A stretch of 51,039 nt of DNA from an uncultured Pseudomonadota bacterium (GTDB taxonomy: Bacteria; Pseudomonadota; Alphaproteobacteria; RF32; CAG-239). Numbering within the stretch: position 1 is the stretch's first letter; each line of letters begins with the position of its first letter. This document shows, piece after piece, positions 25,790 through 33,360 of the stretch. The notes beneath the pieces were generated by a model. That model searched no databases. It saw only the letters and a program-made list of their open reading frames with translations, and was not told the origin of the DNA. Made by a program: the position numbers and the translations under genes. The stretch is from assembly GCA_949295005.1 (NCBI GenBank), contig CASFJL010000007.1, positions 1 through 51,039 of the forward strand, written 5' to 3'.

Positions 25790-26355
25790 TGCTGCTTGAT
25801 GCCTTAAAAGATTTTGAATGGTATAATGAACCGGAAAATGTTTGTTTTCCGGAAAAGGGGATGATGGTTACAAGCAAGTCTCAAACAGATTTTTGGCAGA
25901 GTAAACAACATAACTTTTCAAAAGATGACGGGCATTTTTTTTATATTGAAACAGCAAGTGATTTCCGCTTAATCATTAAATGGTCTTTTAACTTGCTTGA
26001 AAAATTTAGTCAATGCGGATTAATGATAAGAGCCAATCCCAAAGAATGGTTCAAAATAAGTCTACTCTCAGACAATAAAGAGACTTACCGCATTGGCAGT
26101 AGTCTCACCAAAGATGGAAGTTCTGATTGGGCTATTAATGAGTTAACAATGCCAGTTAATGAAATTTGGTATAAATTAGTTCGCAATCAAGATGAATACA
26201 TAGCATCATATTCATTAGATGGAGTAAAATATCATCAACACAGATTGTTTTATTTTCCCAGTAAAGACGGAAAAGTAAAAACAGGAGCGTATATAGCTTC
26301 ACCGCAAACAGCAAAATTTAATGCCTGTCTTGAAATTTTAAATTTAGAAGCATAA
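25789..26355 (+). CDS. DUF1349 family protein
   Basis: A 188-residue soluble protein resembling the DUF1349 group (concanavalin-like beta-sandwich, related to yeast Ree1). Marks are DFWQSKQHNFSKDDGHFFY near the start, CGLMIRANPKEWFKISLL in the middle, then SSDWAINE, and the C-terminal KVKTGAYIASPQTAKFNACL. It starts within the dnaJ stop codon (TAATG), so it is co-translated with that chaperone. The family is often linked to carbohydrate metabolism; its activity is unproven. Confidence 0.8.
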   Translation: MLLDALKDFEWYNEPENVCFPEKGMMVTSKSQTDFWQSKQHNFSKDDGHFFYIETASDFRLIIKWSFNLLEKFSQCGLMIRANPKEWFKISLLSDNKETYRIGSSLTKDGSSDWAINELTMPVNEIWYKLVRNQDEYIASYSLDGVKYHQHRLFYFPSKDGKVKTGAYIASPQTAKFNACLEILNLEA

Positions 26356-26391
26356 GATAATAAAAAAAGCATTTCATTTAAGGAGAAAAAA

Positions 26392-27798
26392 ATGACAGTA
26401 GCCACTTATAATACAACCAAAATAATAAAAATTAAACATTTCTGGCTTTATGTGATTGCTGTTGTAGCATCACTTGGTGGCTTGTTATCTGGTTTTGATA
26501 CCGGCGTTATTTCCGGAGCCTTGCTTTATATTAATGAAACATGGGAGATGAGTGCATGGGAGCAAGGCTGGATTGTAAGTTCAGCGATTGTCGGTGCTGT
26601 GATTGGCGCAGCTATGAACGGTTCTTTGTCAGATATTTACGGTCGTAAAAAAATCATTGTTGCCACAGGTGTTATTTTTGCTGTCGGTTCCATTTTATGT
26701 GGTTATGCACATACACCGATGGCTTTGATATTGTCTCGCGGCTTGATAGGTTTAGCCGTTGGTATGGTCAACTTTGTGGTGCCGATGTATTTGTCAGAAA
26801 TTGCTCCGCAAAAAATCAGAGGAATGTTGGTCTCTTTGTATCAATTAGCCATTACCGGCGGTATTTTATTCTCATATCTCATCAATCGTGTTTTTGCCAA
26901 TACCGAATATAACTGGCGCTGGATGGTTGGTGCAGGTTTAATTCCGGCCATCATCCTGCTGATTGGTATTAGCTTTTTGGGCGATACACCGCGCTGGCTC
27001 ATTAGTAAACAAAGGGATAAAGAAGCCAAAGAAATTTTCAAAAAAATTAATCCTGATGATGATGTTGAAGCACACGTTAAAGAAATCAGAGCCACCTTGC
27101 AAAGTGCAGAAACAAGTGGAGCAAAACGCGTTTTCCAAAAATGGATGTTGATGCCGGTTTTTGTCGGTGTTGGGATGATGTTTATGCAAATCTGCACCGG
27201 AATTAACACCATTATTTTTTATACAACCACCATTTTTAAAACAGCAGGTTTTGCTGATAATATCAGTGCAATTTATGCCACAATTGGCGTTGGCGCGGTC
27301 AATTTTTTAATGACTTTTGTCGCCATATTCTTCACAGATAAATGGGGAAGAAAACCATTGTTGTATATAGGCTTGTGGGGCATTTTTATTGCCTTGATAG
27401 CTCTTGGGGCATCTTTCCACTTTGCTGCTATATTGGGAGACAAATTGAAATGGGTGGCTGTTGGCAGTGTGATTTTATACATTATGTGCTTTGCCATGAG
27501 TTTAGGTCCGATTGGCTGGATTATGGTCTCTGAAGTTTTGCCGTTGCAAATCCGCGGATTCGCCATGAGCGTTTGCACCGTTGCCAACTTTGGTTTTAAC
27601 TTCATTGTGGTATTGAGCTTCTTGCCGTTGATACATAACATCGGCGAGGCTTACACCTTCTGGATTTATGCCGGAATTGCAGCCTTGAGCTTATTCTTTA
27701 CCTACTATTTTGTACCAGAGACCAAAGGAATATCATTGGAGAAAATAGAAAAGAACTGGAGAGAGCACGTTCCTGCCCGCCTGTTTGGTAAAAATTAA
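26392..27798 (+). CDS. sugar porter (major facilitator superfamily)
   Basis: Twelve-helix inner-membrane sugar:proton symporter of the XylE/GalP/GLUT type. Motifs are GGLLSGFDTGVISGAL in helix 1, GSLSDIYGRKK between helices 2 and 3, SRGLIGLAVGM, PMYLSEIAPQKIRG, DTPRWLI, FMQICTGINTIIFYT in helix 7 (the sugar-binding QQxxGxN site, with the first Gln replaced by Met), DKWGRKPLL, and PETKGISLE. AAGGAG precedes the start. The substrate is probably a hexose or pentose. It forms its own unit with a terminator. Confidence 0.93.
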   Translation: MTVATYNTTKIIKIKHFWLYVIAVVASLGGLLSGFDTGVISGALLYINETWEMSAWEQGWIVSSAIVGAVIGAAMNGSLSDIYGRKKIIVATGVIFAVGSILCGYAHTPMALILSRGLIGLAVGMVNFVVPMYLSEIAPQKIRGMLVSLYQLAITGGILFSYLINRVFANTEYNWRWMVGAGLIPAIILLIGISFLGDTPRWLISKQRDKEAKEIFKKINPDDDVEAHVKEIRATLQSAETSGAKRVFQKWMLMPVFVGVGMMFMQICTGINTIIFYTTTIFKTAGFADNISAIYATIGVGAVNFLMTFVAIFFTDKWGRKPLLYIGLWGIFIALIALGASFHFAAILGDKLKWVAVGSVILYIMCFAMSLGPIGWIMVSEVLPLQIRGFAMSVCTVANFGFNFIVVLSFLPLIHNIGEAYTFWIYAGIAALSLFFTYYFVPETKGISLEKIEKNWREHVPARLFGKN

Positions 27799-27818
27799 TG
27801 AGAATATTAAGATAAAAT

Positions 27819-27856
27819 AAAAACCCCATAAAACCTGAAAAGTTTATGGGGTTTTT
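27819..27856 (+). terminator. rho-independent terminator after the sugar porter
   Basis: AAAAACCCCATAAA (27819-27832) pairs with TTTATGGGGTTTTT (27843-27856). It is symmetric and also suits the convergent small gene. Confidence 0.88.
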
Positions 27857-27876
27857 AATAAAAAAAAGTAAAAATA

Positions 27877-28068
27877 TTACTCTTCAGAAGCTTGCTCGGT
27901 AGGCAAATCTTCAGCGGATGTCTCATCCTTCTTCAAACGCTTTTTCACTTCATCAACGACCTGATTTGAAAATTCTTTCAAATCATTTCTGCGCAGATAA
28001 GCCAAAATACCACCGCTAATAGCAAGTAAACCTCCGGCAACCATTCCGATAACTGTACTTCTTTTCAT
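27877..28068 (-). CDS. small YtxH-like membrane protein
   Basis: A 63-residue protein with one Gly-rich membrane helix (VIGMVAGGLLAISGGILAYL) followed by a charged helix (DLKEFSNQVVDEVKKRLKK) and an acidic tail. The plan is that of YtxH-like stress or envelope proteins, but it is too short for a firm family call. Confidence 0.65.
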   Translation of the reverse strand: MKRSTVIGMVAGGLLAISGGILAYLRRNDLKEFSNQVVDEVKKRLKKDETSAEDLPTEQASEE

Positions 28069-28166
28069 AATTTTTTAAATTTAAAAGTGAAACAATAATT
28101 TTATAAATATAAATTAGCAGACAAACGCTAACACTTTTTATCGTAATGTAAATATAATATTTAATT

Positions 28167-28224
28167 TGAGCACAAAAAAAACACTCAAAAGGGAGTGTCT
28201 TTATAAAGGAAATGGCGGATAGAG
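28167..28224. repeat. 58-bp direct repeat, copy A (duplicated tRNA-Ser 3' end plus terminator)
   Basis: Differs from 28344-28401 at one base of 58. It holds the terminator hairpin of the tRNA and the last 15 nt of the tRNA-Ser gene (TGGCGGATAGAG region on this strand). The rest of the tRNA is missing, so this looks like a scar from integration or duplication at the tRNA 3' end. Confidence 0.9.
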
Positions 28225-28343
28225 TTCGATTGGCTCAACAAGTTCGCCGCCTTTGTCCGCTGGCAAGCCACCGGCATACTCGCGTCTGCCTGCGGACTTC
28301 AGGTCAAACTCACGCCCCGTGAGTTCGAACCTCACAAGTGCCA
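28225..28343. other. GC-rich 119-bp insert between the tRNA-Ser repeats
   Basis: Far GC-richer than its surroundings. It contains an imperfect inverted repeat (TCCGCTGGCA at 28256-28265, TGCCTGCGGA at 28287-28296). It also has a tRNA T-arm look-alike, GTGAG-TTCGAAC-CTCAC (28319-28335), followed by AAGTGCCA. The acceptor strand is too short for a tRNA. It encodes no recognisable protein. Confidence 0.7.
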
Positions 28344-28401
28344 TGAGCACAAAAAAAACACTCAAAGGGGAGTGTCTTTATAAAGGAAATGGCGGATAGA
28401 G
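28344..28401. repeat. 58-bp direct repeat, copy B (3' end of intact tRNA-Ser plus terminator)
   Basis: Partner of copy A. Here the repeat continues into the complete tRNA-Ser gene. Confidence 0.9.
28350..28376 (-). terminator. terminator of tRNA-Ser
   Basis: On the minus strand ACACTC pairs with GAGTGT (28375-28370 and 28363-28358), followed by eight T. It is duplicated at 28173-28199. Confidence 0.8.
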
Positions 28402-28480
28402 TGAGATTCGAACTCACGGTACGCTTTAGACGTACACACGATTTCCAATCGTGCGCCTTCGACCACTCGGCCATCTATCC
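28390..28480 (-). tRNA. tRNA-Ser (anticodon GGA)
   Basis: 91 nt including an encoded CCA. The acceptor stem GGATAGA/TCTATCC is perfect, with discriminator G. The D-arm begins TGGCCGAGTGG. The anticodon loop carries GGA (stem CACGA/TCGTG), reading UCC and UCU. The long class II variable arm is GTACGTCTAAAGCGTAC. The T-arm is GTGAGTTCGAATCTCAC. Its 3' end and terminator recur upstream as a partial copy. Confidence 0.96.
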
Positions 28481-28598
28481 AACAACAAGCACAATTAATC
28501 ATATTTATTTTTGAAAAGCAAGAAAATAATTACACTTTACTAAAAAATATTCCGGATATAACTTAAAGCAAAGTTAAAAACAAACAACGGAAAATTTT

Positions 28599-29666
28599 AT
28601 GAGAGAATATATTCCAAGCTTAATTACATTTAATATCACCGGAAAGGATTATGAAATAGCATGGCAAAATGCATCTAATTTGCCTAATAATTTGGAATAT
28701 GAAATAGAAGATGAGTTTGGCAAAATCATCTTAGGAACATGCAATATAACCCAAAAGATAAAGTTGCCCAGATTGGGAATAGGTTATTATCATTTGCGTA
28801 TAAAAAAAGAACAAATTTTGCAAGATTGTTTGCTTTTAATATCTCCGCAAAGAGCCTATGTTAAACAAGACATTCCGAATATGAATAAAAATCCAATTTC
28901 ATCCTTAAAAGAATTACAATCAGTTTTGCAACAAAAAACAGATTTACATTACTTTTCTCCGTTTCCTCAATTTGCAGATTTTCAAAGTGTTTTTAATTTA
29001 GATTTAATTCAGGGGGAGACAGAATTATTGCCATCAGATTTAGCTTTATTTTTATCATTAAAAAGCCAATATAAAATTAATCAAAATTTTCAAGATTGGA
29101 GCAATTGTTGTTATGATTTTAATAAAATAAATTCATATAAAAGCAAAGATTTTGCTAAAAAGAATATTCACCTTTTATTAAAGGCAGAAAGCGTTATTGA
29201 AAAACTGCAAGCTTATTTACGTCAAAGTATAGAATTTTTACATAAACAACACAAAAAAGTCATATCATATATATCAATGCCTATGGCGGAAGATTTTCAA
29301 AGTTTTTTGGGATGGAAAAATAGAAAAATGCTTTTAAGCAAACAATGTAAAAATCAAAAACAATATGTTCCTTATGATTCTTTAATAATGAAAGAAAATT
29401 TTTATGCCCCTTTTATTGAAAAAATCAGATATGCCATGCAATATGCAGATTTTTTAATAATTAAAGATTATGAAACGCTAGAAAAAAACATCTGCCTCAA
29501 TTTTCCTTTTTCTGACAAAGAAGAAAAATATGAAACAGATGTTTTGTTGGCAATATTAAAGATTGAAAGCCATCGTCACCAGTGTACGGTTATTGCTCAG
29601 ACATCAGAAAACATAAGCAAAAATTTTTTAGATATCAGCAAAAAGAATGGTATTGTTATTTACTAA
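28599..29666 (+). CDS. MalQ-like pseudoenzyme, shortened 4-alpha-glucanotransferase homologue
   Basis: Not annotatable by length alone, but pieces match MalQ (GH77). The N-terminal domain ends LGIGYYHLRIKK...LLLISPQRAYV (residues 59-88), as in MalQ (GYH...APxRCY). The C-part has APFIEKIRYAMQYADFLIIK (270-289) and LLAILKIESHRHQCTVIA (316-333), paralleling PFI-LRANMRHAGALRID and LLAILALESHR. The nucleophile of RIDH is Lys289, the acid/base of GEDLG is Gln334, and the HDNDT segment is absent. At 355 residues it is about half of MalQ. It is therefore unlikely to be catalytic; glucan binding or regulation is possible. Confidence 0.65.
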   Translation: MREYIPSLITFNITGKDYEIAWQNASNLPNNLEYEIEDEFGKIILGTCNITQKIKLPRLGIGYYHLRIKKEQILQDCLLLISPQRAYVKQDIPNMNKNPISSLKELQSVLQQKTDLHYFSPFPQFADFQSVFNLDLIQGETELLPSDLALFLSLKSQYKINQNFQDWSNCCYDFNKINSYKSKDFAKKNIHLLLKAESVIEKLQAYLRQSIEFLHKQHKKVISYISMPMAEDFQSFLGWKNRKMLLSKQCKNQKQYVPYDSLIMKENFYAPFIEKIRYAMQYADFLIIKDYETLEKNICLNFPFSDKEEKYETDVLLAILKIESHRHQCTVIAQTSENISKNFLDISKKNGIVIY

Positions 29667-30550
29667 ATAGCATCTTTAATTTGTTCAATTTTTGCAGAGT
29701 CATATTCCACCCAAGCACCGGCTTGTGTGCATACAAATGCGGCTACGGCCACAGCATATTTATGTGCTTCCAACTGAGTTTCTCCACTCAATATATGTTG
29801 AATAAAGGTGCCAAGAAAAGCATCTCCGGCTCCGATGGTATCTGCCACCTCAACTTTAGGAGTTTCAATCAATGTGCAATCTTTAGGAGAATAAATAATG
29901 CTATATTTTTCTCCAACGGTGAATATAAGGTATTTGAGCTTAAATTTTTGAATTAAATTTTCGCAAATTTCTTCATTGCTCCCTTTAAGGTCAAAAATTT
30001 GTTTCAAAATAACCATTTCAACATCATTAATTTTTAAGACATTGCATTTATGGAGCAAATTTTCAATTAATTCCAAAGAATAAAAATTTTCTCTAAGATT
30101 AATATCAAAAACACGCAAAGCCGTTTTAGGAGCAATGTCTAATAAAGAAAAGATAGTTTTTTTAGATTTTTCAGACCGACACGCTAAAGAACCAAATCCA
30201 ATAGCATCACATTGGGCAACGGCATCTATAAAAACTTGAGAATTTTCAATATAATCCCAAGCCACGTTTTCAATAATTTTATAGGTTGGAATACCGTTTT
30301 CAAGTTCCACCTCAACCGTGCTTGTTGGATAAGAATTAATTTGAATGGAGTTTGGAATATGATAATTATTTAAAGTCTGTAAAATTTCTTTTCCGTTTTC
30401 ATCATCTCCAACAGCAGAAAGAGCGTGAGCATCTGCTCCGTTTTGTAGAGCATGATAAACAAAATTAACAGGAGCTCCGCCGATTCTTTTTCCTTGCGGA
30501 AGTATATCCCATAAAATTTCACCAATTCCAATAATGATATTTTTTTTCAT
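29663..30550 (-). CDS. PfkB-family carbohydrate kinase, fructokinase-like
   Basis: ATP-dependent sugar kinase of the ribokinase fold. The N-terminal sugar site reads GEILWDILPQGKRIGGAPVN, typical of fructokinases. The C-terminal signature DTIGAGDAFLGTF holds the catalytic Asp near residue 243 and the anion hole. 295 residues is typical. Its 3' end overlaps the convergent MalQ-like gene by 4 nt. The nearby sugar porter suggests a role in hexose use. The substrate, fructose or a related sugar, is inferred from the N-terminal motif. Confidence 0.86.
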   Translation of the reverse strand: MKKNIIIGIGEILWDILPQGKRIGGAPVNFVYHALQNGADAHALSAVGDDENGKEILQTLNNYHIPNSIQINSYPTSTVEVELENGIPTYKIIENVAWDYIENSQVFIDAVAQCDAIGFGSLACRSEKSKKTIFSLLDIAPKTALRVFDINLRENFYSLELIENLLHKCNVLKINDVEMVILKQIFDLKGSNEEICENLIQKFKLKYLIFTVGEKYSIIYSPKDCTLIETPKVEVADTIGAGDAFLGTFIQHILSGETQLEAHKYAVAVAAFVCTQAGAWVEYDSAKIEQIKDAI

Positions 30551-30703
30551 CTTTCCCTCGATAATAGTTTGAAAATATTTTAGGCAAGATAATTTAAATA
30601 AAGATTAAGAGAAAAAATCAAAAACCTTGTAACAGAGCTTATTTGAATTTCAGATGAATTTTTTGTAAAGGGATAGACCTCTTTTGCTGACGAATTGAAA
30701 ATT

Positions 30704-30718
30704 TGGCGTCCCCGAGAG
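30704..30718 (-). repeat. short remnant of a tRNA-Arg 3' end
   Basis: TGGCGTCCCCGAGAG, the reverse complement of a tRNA acceptor strand plus CCA, preceded by TTGAAAATT. The same block with TTGAAAAATT recurs at 30866-30880, joined to a longer tRNA piece. The upstream flanks are also similar (ATAGACCTCT and ATAGTCCTCT), so a tRNA 3' end plus its trailer has been duplicated. Confidence 0.75.
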
Positions 30719-30731
30719 AATGGCTAAGAAA

Positions 30732-30759
30732 AAATATGATACAGATATCATATTTTTTT
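30732..30759 (+). terminator. hairpin with T-tract between the tRNA-Arg remnants
   Basis: AAATATGATA (30732-30741) pairs with TATCATATTT (30746-30755), followed by T. It may have ended a lost gene; no reading frame precedes it. Confidence 0.5.
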
Positions 30760-30865
30760 CTGCAACATCTTGACTATCTTGGTTTTGCAAGGGAAGTGAC
30801 AACAACCGCGGCAAAAGTTAGATACTTAAGGAATAGTCCTCTCCGGACGAGAAATTTGAAAAATT

Positions 30866-30915
30866 TGGCGTCCCCGAGAGGACTCGAACCTCCTGCCCAC
30901 AGTTTAGGAAACTGT
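30866..30915 (-). pseudogene. truncated tRNA-Arg(CCU): 3' half only
   Basis: The minus strand reads anticodon stem-loop ACAGT-TTCCTAA-ACTGT with anticodon CCT, T-arm GGAGG-TTCGAGT-CCTCT, acceptor 3' strand CGGGGAC, discriminator G and CCA. The D-arm and 5' acceptor strand (expected GTCCCCG) are absent; AT-rich sequence begins right at the anticodon stem. It cannot pair with the 5' strand of the intact tRNA-Arg at 33127, so it derives from a different tRNA-Arg gene. Confidence 0.8.
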
Positions 30916-31030
30916 TGGTATATGGTTTTGTATATTTCTTCTTGCTTTTTTTATATTGTTTAATATATTGAATTTATAGGTAATTGCAACTTAAATATTT
31001 AAGTGCGATTTTTTTATATTTTATAAAAAA

Positions 31031-31060
31031 TGAGGCACGGATGAGGCACCATTGAGGCAC
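31031..31060 (+). repeat. three TGAGGCAC iterons at exact 11-bp spacing
   Basis: TGAGGCAC at 31031, 31042 and 31053, just before the integrase start. The helical phasing and position suit arm-type integrase or excisionase binding sites, or autoregulation of int. Confidence 0.7.
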
Positions 31061-31074
31061 AGAAGATTAGTCAT

Positions 31075-32238
31075 ATGGATAAGAAATTCAAATTCACAAA
31101 TGCAAATATTAAAAATTTACCAACACCTATAAAACGTATTTTTTATTATGATACGGTTGAATTGGGCTTATCTGTTCAGGTAACACCATCGGGGGCAAAA
31201 GCATTTTATTTGCGAGATAGGGTTTTAGGAAGTCAAATTCGTGTGAAATTAGGTGAGCCATCCTATATGAGTGTAGAGGAAGCCCGTCAAGAAGCAAGAA
31301 TTGCCAAAATTAACATGAAAAAAGGTATAAATCCAATTGAAGAACGAAGAAAAATCAGTAATGAATCGATTCTGTCCAAATTATATGAACAGTTTATGGC
31401 AGATAAAGAAGCATCATTAAAGCAGAGAACCATTACATATTATAAAGATTTATGGAGAAATTATCTGATAGAGCTTGGCAAAAAGAAAATCTCACAGATA
31501 TCAGTAGATGAGGTAAAAAGACTTCATCGTCATATTACAACAAATCATGGGCATCGTTGTGCCAATCAAACTATTGTATTTTTAAGAACCATTTATAATT
31601 ATTTTATTAAACAAAATACTTATACGGGGCACAATCCGGCCTCAGCAGTAATTTTAAATCGTCAAGAAACAAGAACTCGTCATTTAGATGCTGCAGAATT
31701 AAAAAGGTTTAATGATGCCATCAATCAAATTGGCGATTCCATATCAAAATATGCCATTTTGATGGCTCTTATCACCGGTGCAAGAAGAGATAATGTATTT
31801 TCAATGCGCTGGCAAGATATAAATTTGGAGACAAAAACTTGGATTATTCCGGAAACTAAAACCGGAAAAAATATCTCTTTACCATTAGCCGATGCTGCCA
31901 TTGAAATTCTGAATAAGCTAAAAGAGTTAAAGTATAATGATTATGTTTTCTTTTCAACAACTTCAAAAAGTGGACATATATGCGAAGTGAGAAGTGTATG
32001 GAGAAATATTCTTAAAAAAGCTAATATTACAGATTTGCATCTTCATGATTTACGTCACACACTTGCCACACAATTGATTGCAAAAGGAGCTGATGCTTTT
32101 ATGGTCAAGAGAGCATTAACACATAAAAATTTACAAAGCACTCAAATCTATGTTAATTTGGGTGTTGAAGAATTAAGAGATAAGTTAAATGAAACTGTTA
32201 ATTCAATGATTGGAGTGAAAAGTGCGGATATACAATAA
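31075..32238 (+). CDS. int: P4-type tyrosine integrase (DUF4102 N-terminus)
   Basis: Site-specific recombinase of a tRNA-targeting mobile element. The N-terminal DUF4102-like arm-binding domain covers residues 1-90 (LSVQVTPSGAKAFYLRDRV). The core-binding domain covers about 95-195. The catalytic residues are complete: Arg237 (TGARRDNV), Lys262 (ETKTGKN), His324 and Arg327 (LHDLRHTLAT), His350 (ALTHKNLQ) and Tyr359 (STQIYVNL). 387 residues is typical. It lies between a truncated and an intact tRNA-Arg. The next gene starts inside its 3' end (17-nt overlap), so the two are translated together. Confidence 0.94.
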   Translation: MDKKFKFTNANIKNLPTPIKRIFYYDTVELGLSVQVTPSGAKAFYLRDRVLGSQIRVKLGEPSYMSVEEARQEARIAKINMKKGINPIEERRKISNESILSKLYEQFMADKEASLKQRTITYYKDLWRNYLIELGKKKISQISVDEVKRLHRHITTNHGHRCANQTIVFLRTIYNYFIKQNTYTGHNPASAVILNRQETRTRHLDAAELKRFNDAINQIGDSISKYAILMALITGARRDNVFSMRWQDINLETKTWIIPETKTGKNISLPLADAAIEILNKLKELKYNDYVFFSTTSKSGHICEVRSVWRNILKKANITDLHLHDLRHTLATQLIAKGADAFMVKRALTHKNLQSTQIYVNLGVEELRDKLNETVNSMIGVKSADIQ

Positions 32239-33124
32239 AGATAACCATCTAAGAATTATAGATAATAAAATTTATCTTTATAACATTGATTTCAGCCTAT
32301 CTTCCAATGAAGATATTTTAGATATTTTATTAACTGATGTTGCTGATATTTCCTTCAAGGAATGTAAATTTAGTAATATAGATACCTCAAATAAGATCAT
32401 AAAAGCACCAATTTCCTTTATTAATTGTGCTTTTGATGGAGATATGTCTTGTAATGATACGGAATTTTGTAAAGCAATATATTTTGATGAATGTTTATTC
32501 AAAAAGAAAGTTTCATTTATTAATGCCATATTTAATAAGAGCATAGAATTTAGAAATAGTATTTTTTATTCGGTTGCTGATTTTACAGACAATAATTTAT
32601 CATTTTGCCAAGCGTTTAATATCGTTGCGTTGGTTTTTCAAAATGAAGCCTTCTTTAATGGACGAAATTTTAATAATGGCAAGATAATGGAATGTAGATT
32701 TGAGGCCCCCTTTTGGTTTGATAATTGTAAATTTGGCACAAGATTCAAAACTATGGGGCATATATTTAACTGTAAAAAAAGAAAAGAATTTTTAACCTGT
32801 CTGCAGGTATTGAAGTTTTCACTGAGAGCATCAGGTTTCGATATAGCGGCCAAGGATATTGAAAATTATGAACTAGAAGTGAGAAAAGAACAAAAAATTC
32901 AAACAATCGATGAAGGGAAAGGGCTCATTTCGGATTCTTCTAATATAAAACAAGATAATCCCAATCTCTATACCACCGAAAATGTAGCTCATATTTTAAG
33001 GATTCGGCCCAATACTCTCGCTGTTTGGAGAACACAGCGAAAAGGCCCTAAACCTACATATATTGGTAGAAAAGTATTTTACAAAAAAGAAGATATTGAT
33101 GAATATTTAAATAAAGCTAAATAA
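32222..33124 (+). CDS. pentapeptide-like beta-helix protein with C-terminal excisionase-type HTH
   Basis: A 300-residue protein of unusual make-up. Residues 42-172 form a repeat with F every fifth position (ISFKECKF, ISFINCAF, IYFDECLF, VSFINAIF, IEFRNSIF), like PF13576-type pentapeptide beta-helices. Residues 185-222 are a helical cap (LQVLKFSLRASGFDIAAKDI) often seen after such repeats. Residues 250-297 are an HTH_17/MerR-excisionase domain (YTTENVAHILRIRPNTLAVW, YIGRKVFYKKEDIDEYL). The GTG start at 32222 has GGAG 7 nt upstream and lies inside int, so it is coupled to the integrase. It may be an excisionase or regulator; its role is unproven. Confidence 0.82.
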   Translation: MRIYNKDNHLRIIDNKIYLYNIDFSLSSNEDILDILLTDVADISFKECKFSNIDTSNKIIKAPISFINCAFDGDMSCNDTEFCKAIYFDECLFKKKVSFINAIFNKSIEFRNSIFYSVADFTDNNLSFCQAFNIVALVFQNEAFFNGRNFNNGKIMECRFEAPFWFDNCKFGTRFKTMGHIFNCKKRKEFLTCLQVLKFSLRASGFDIAAKDIENYELEVRKEQKIQTIDEGKGLISDSSNIKQDNPNLYTTENVAHILRIRPNTLAVWRTQRKGPKPTYIGRKVFYKKEDIDEYLNKAK

Positions 33125-33126
33125 AA

Positions 33127-33203
33127 TGGCGTCAGCGGAGGGACTCGAACCCACTGCCCCTGGTTTAGGAAACCAGTGCTCTATCCTGATGAGCTACGCT
33201 GAC
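33127..33203 (-). tRNA. tRNA-Arg (anticodon CCU)
   Basis: 77 nt with encoded CCA. The acceptor GTCAGCG/CGCTGAC is perfect. The D-arm has GCTCATCAGGATAGAGC. The anticodon loop is TTCCTAA in stem CTGG/CCAG. The T-arm is GTGGG-TTCGAGT-CCCTC. It is convergent with the integrase-linked gene and begins 2 nt after its stop codon, the arrangement expected at one end of an element integrated into this tRNA. Confidence 0.96.
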
Positions 33204-33317
33204 AACCTGGTGTTTTTTATAGCTTAATAGCTAAAAAAATCAAGTTTCTTTTGCATCTATAACTGTAAAATGTATGACTAAAGTCATTGACTTTCATAAA
33301 TTTATGGATTACCATAA

Positions 33318-33346
33318 TTGTAATTATTGGATTGTAATCATATAAT
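33318..33346 (+). promoter_or_regulatory. promoter of the DUF4143 ATPase gene
   Basis: TTGTAA (33318-33323), a 17-nt spacer and a perfect TATAAT (33341-33346), only 14 nt before the ATG at 33361, with AGGA between. A second candidate (TTGACT at 33287, TACCAT at 33310) and a palindrome ATGACT-AA-AGTCAT (33274-33287) lie just upstream. Confidence 0.65.
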
Positions 33347-33360
33347 TTATAGGATTTAAT

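Noticed and set aside
28225..28343. Possible plus-strand tRNA suggested by the T-arm at 28319-28335
   Set aside because: Only five bases separate the T-stem from CCA, there is no matching 5' acceptor strand, and no anticodon arm precedes it.
30703..30963. Open frame spanning the tRNA-Arg remnants
   Set aside because: It reads antisense across tRNA fragments and a hairpin; the translation is an artefact of non-coding sequence.
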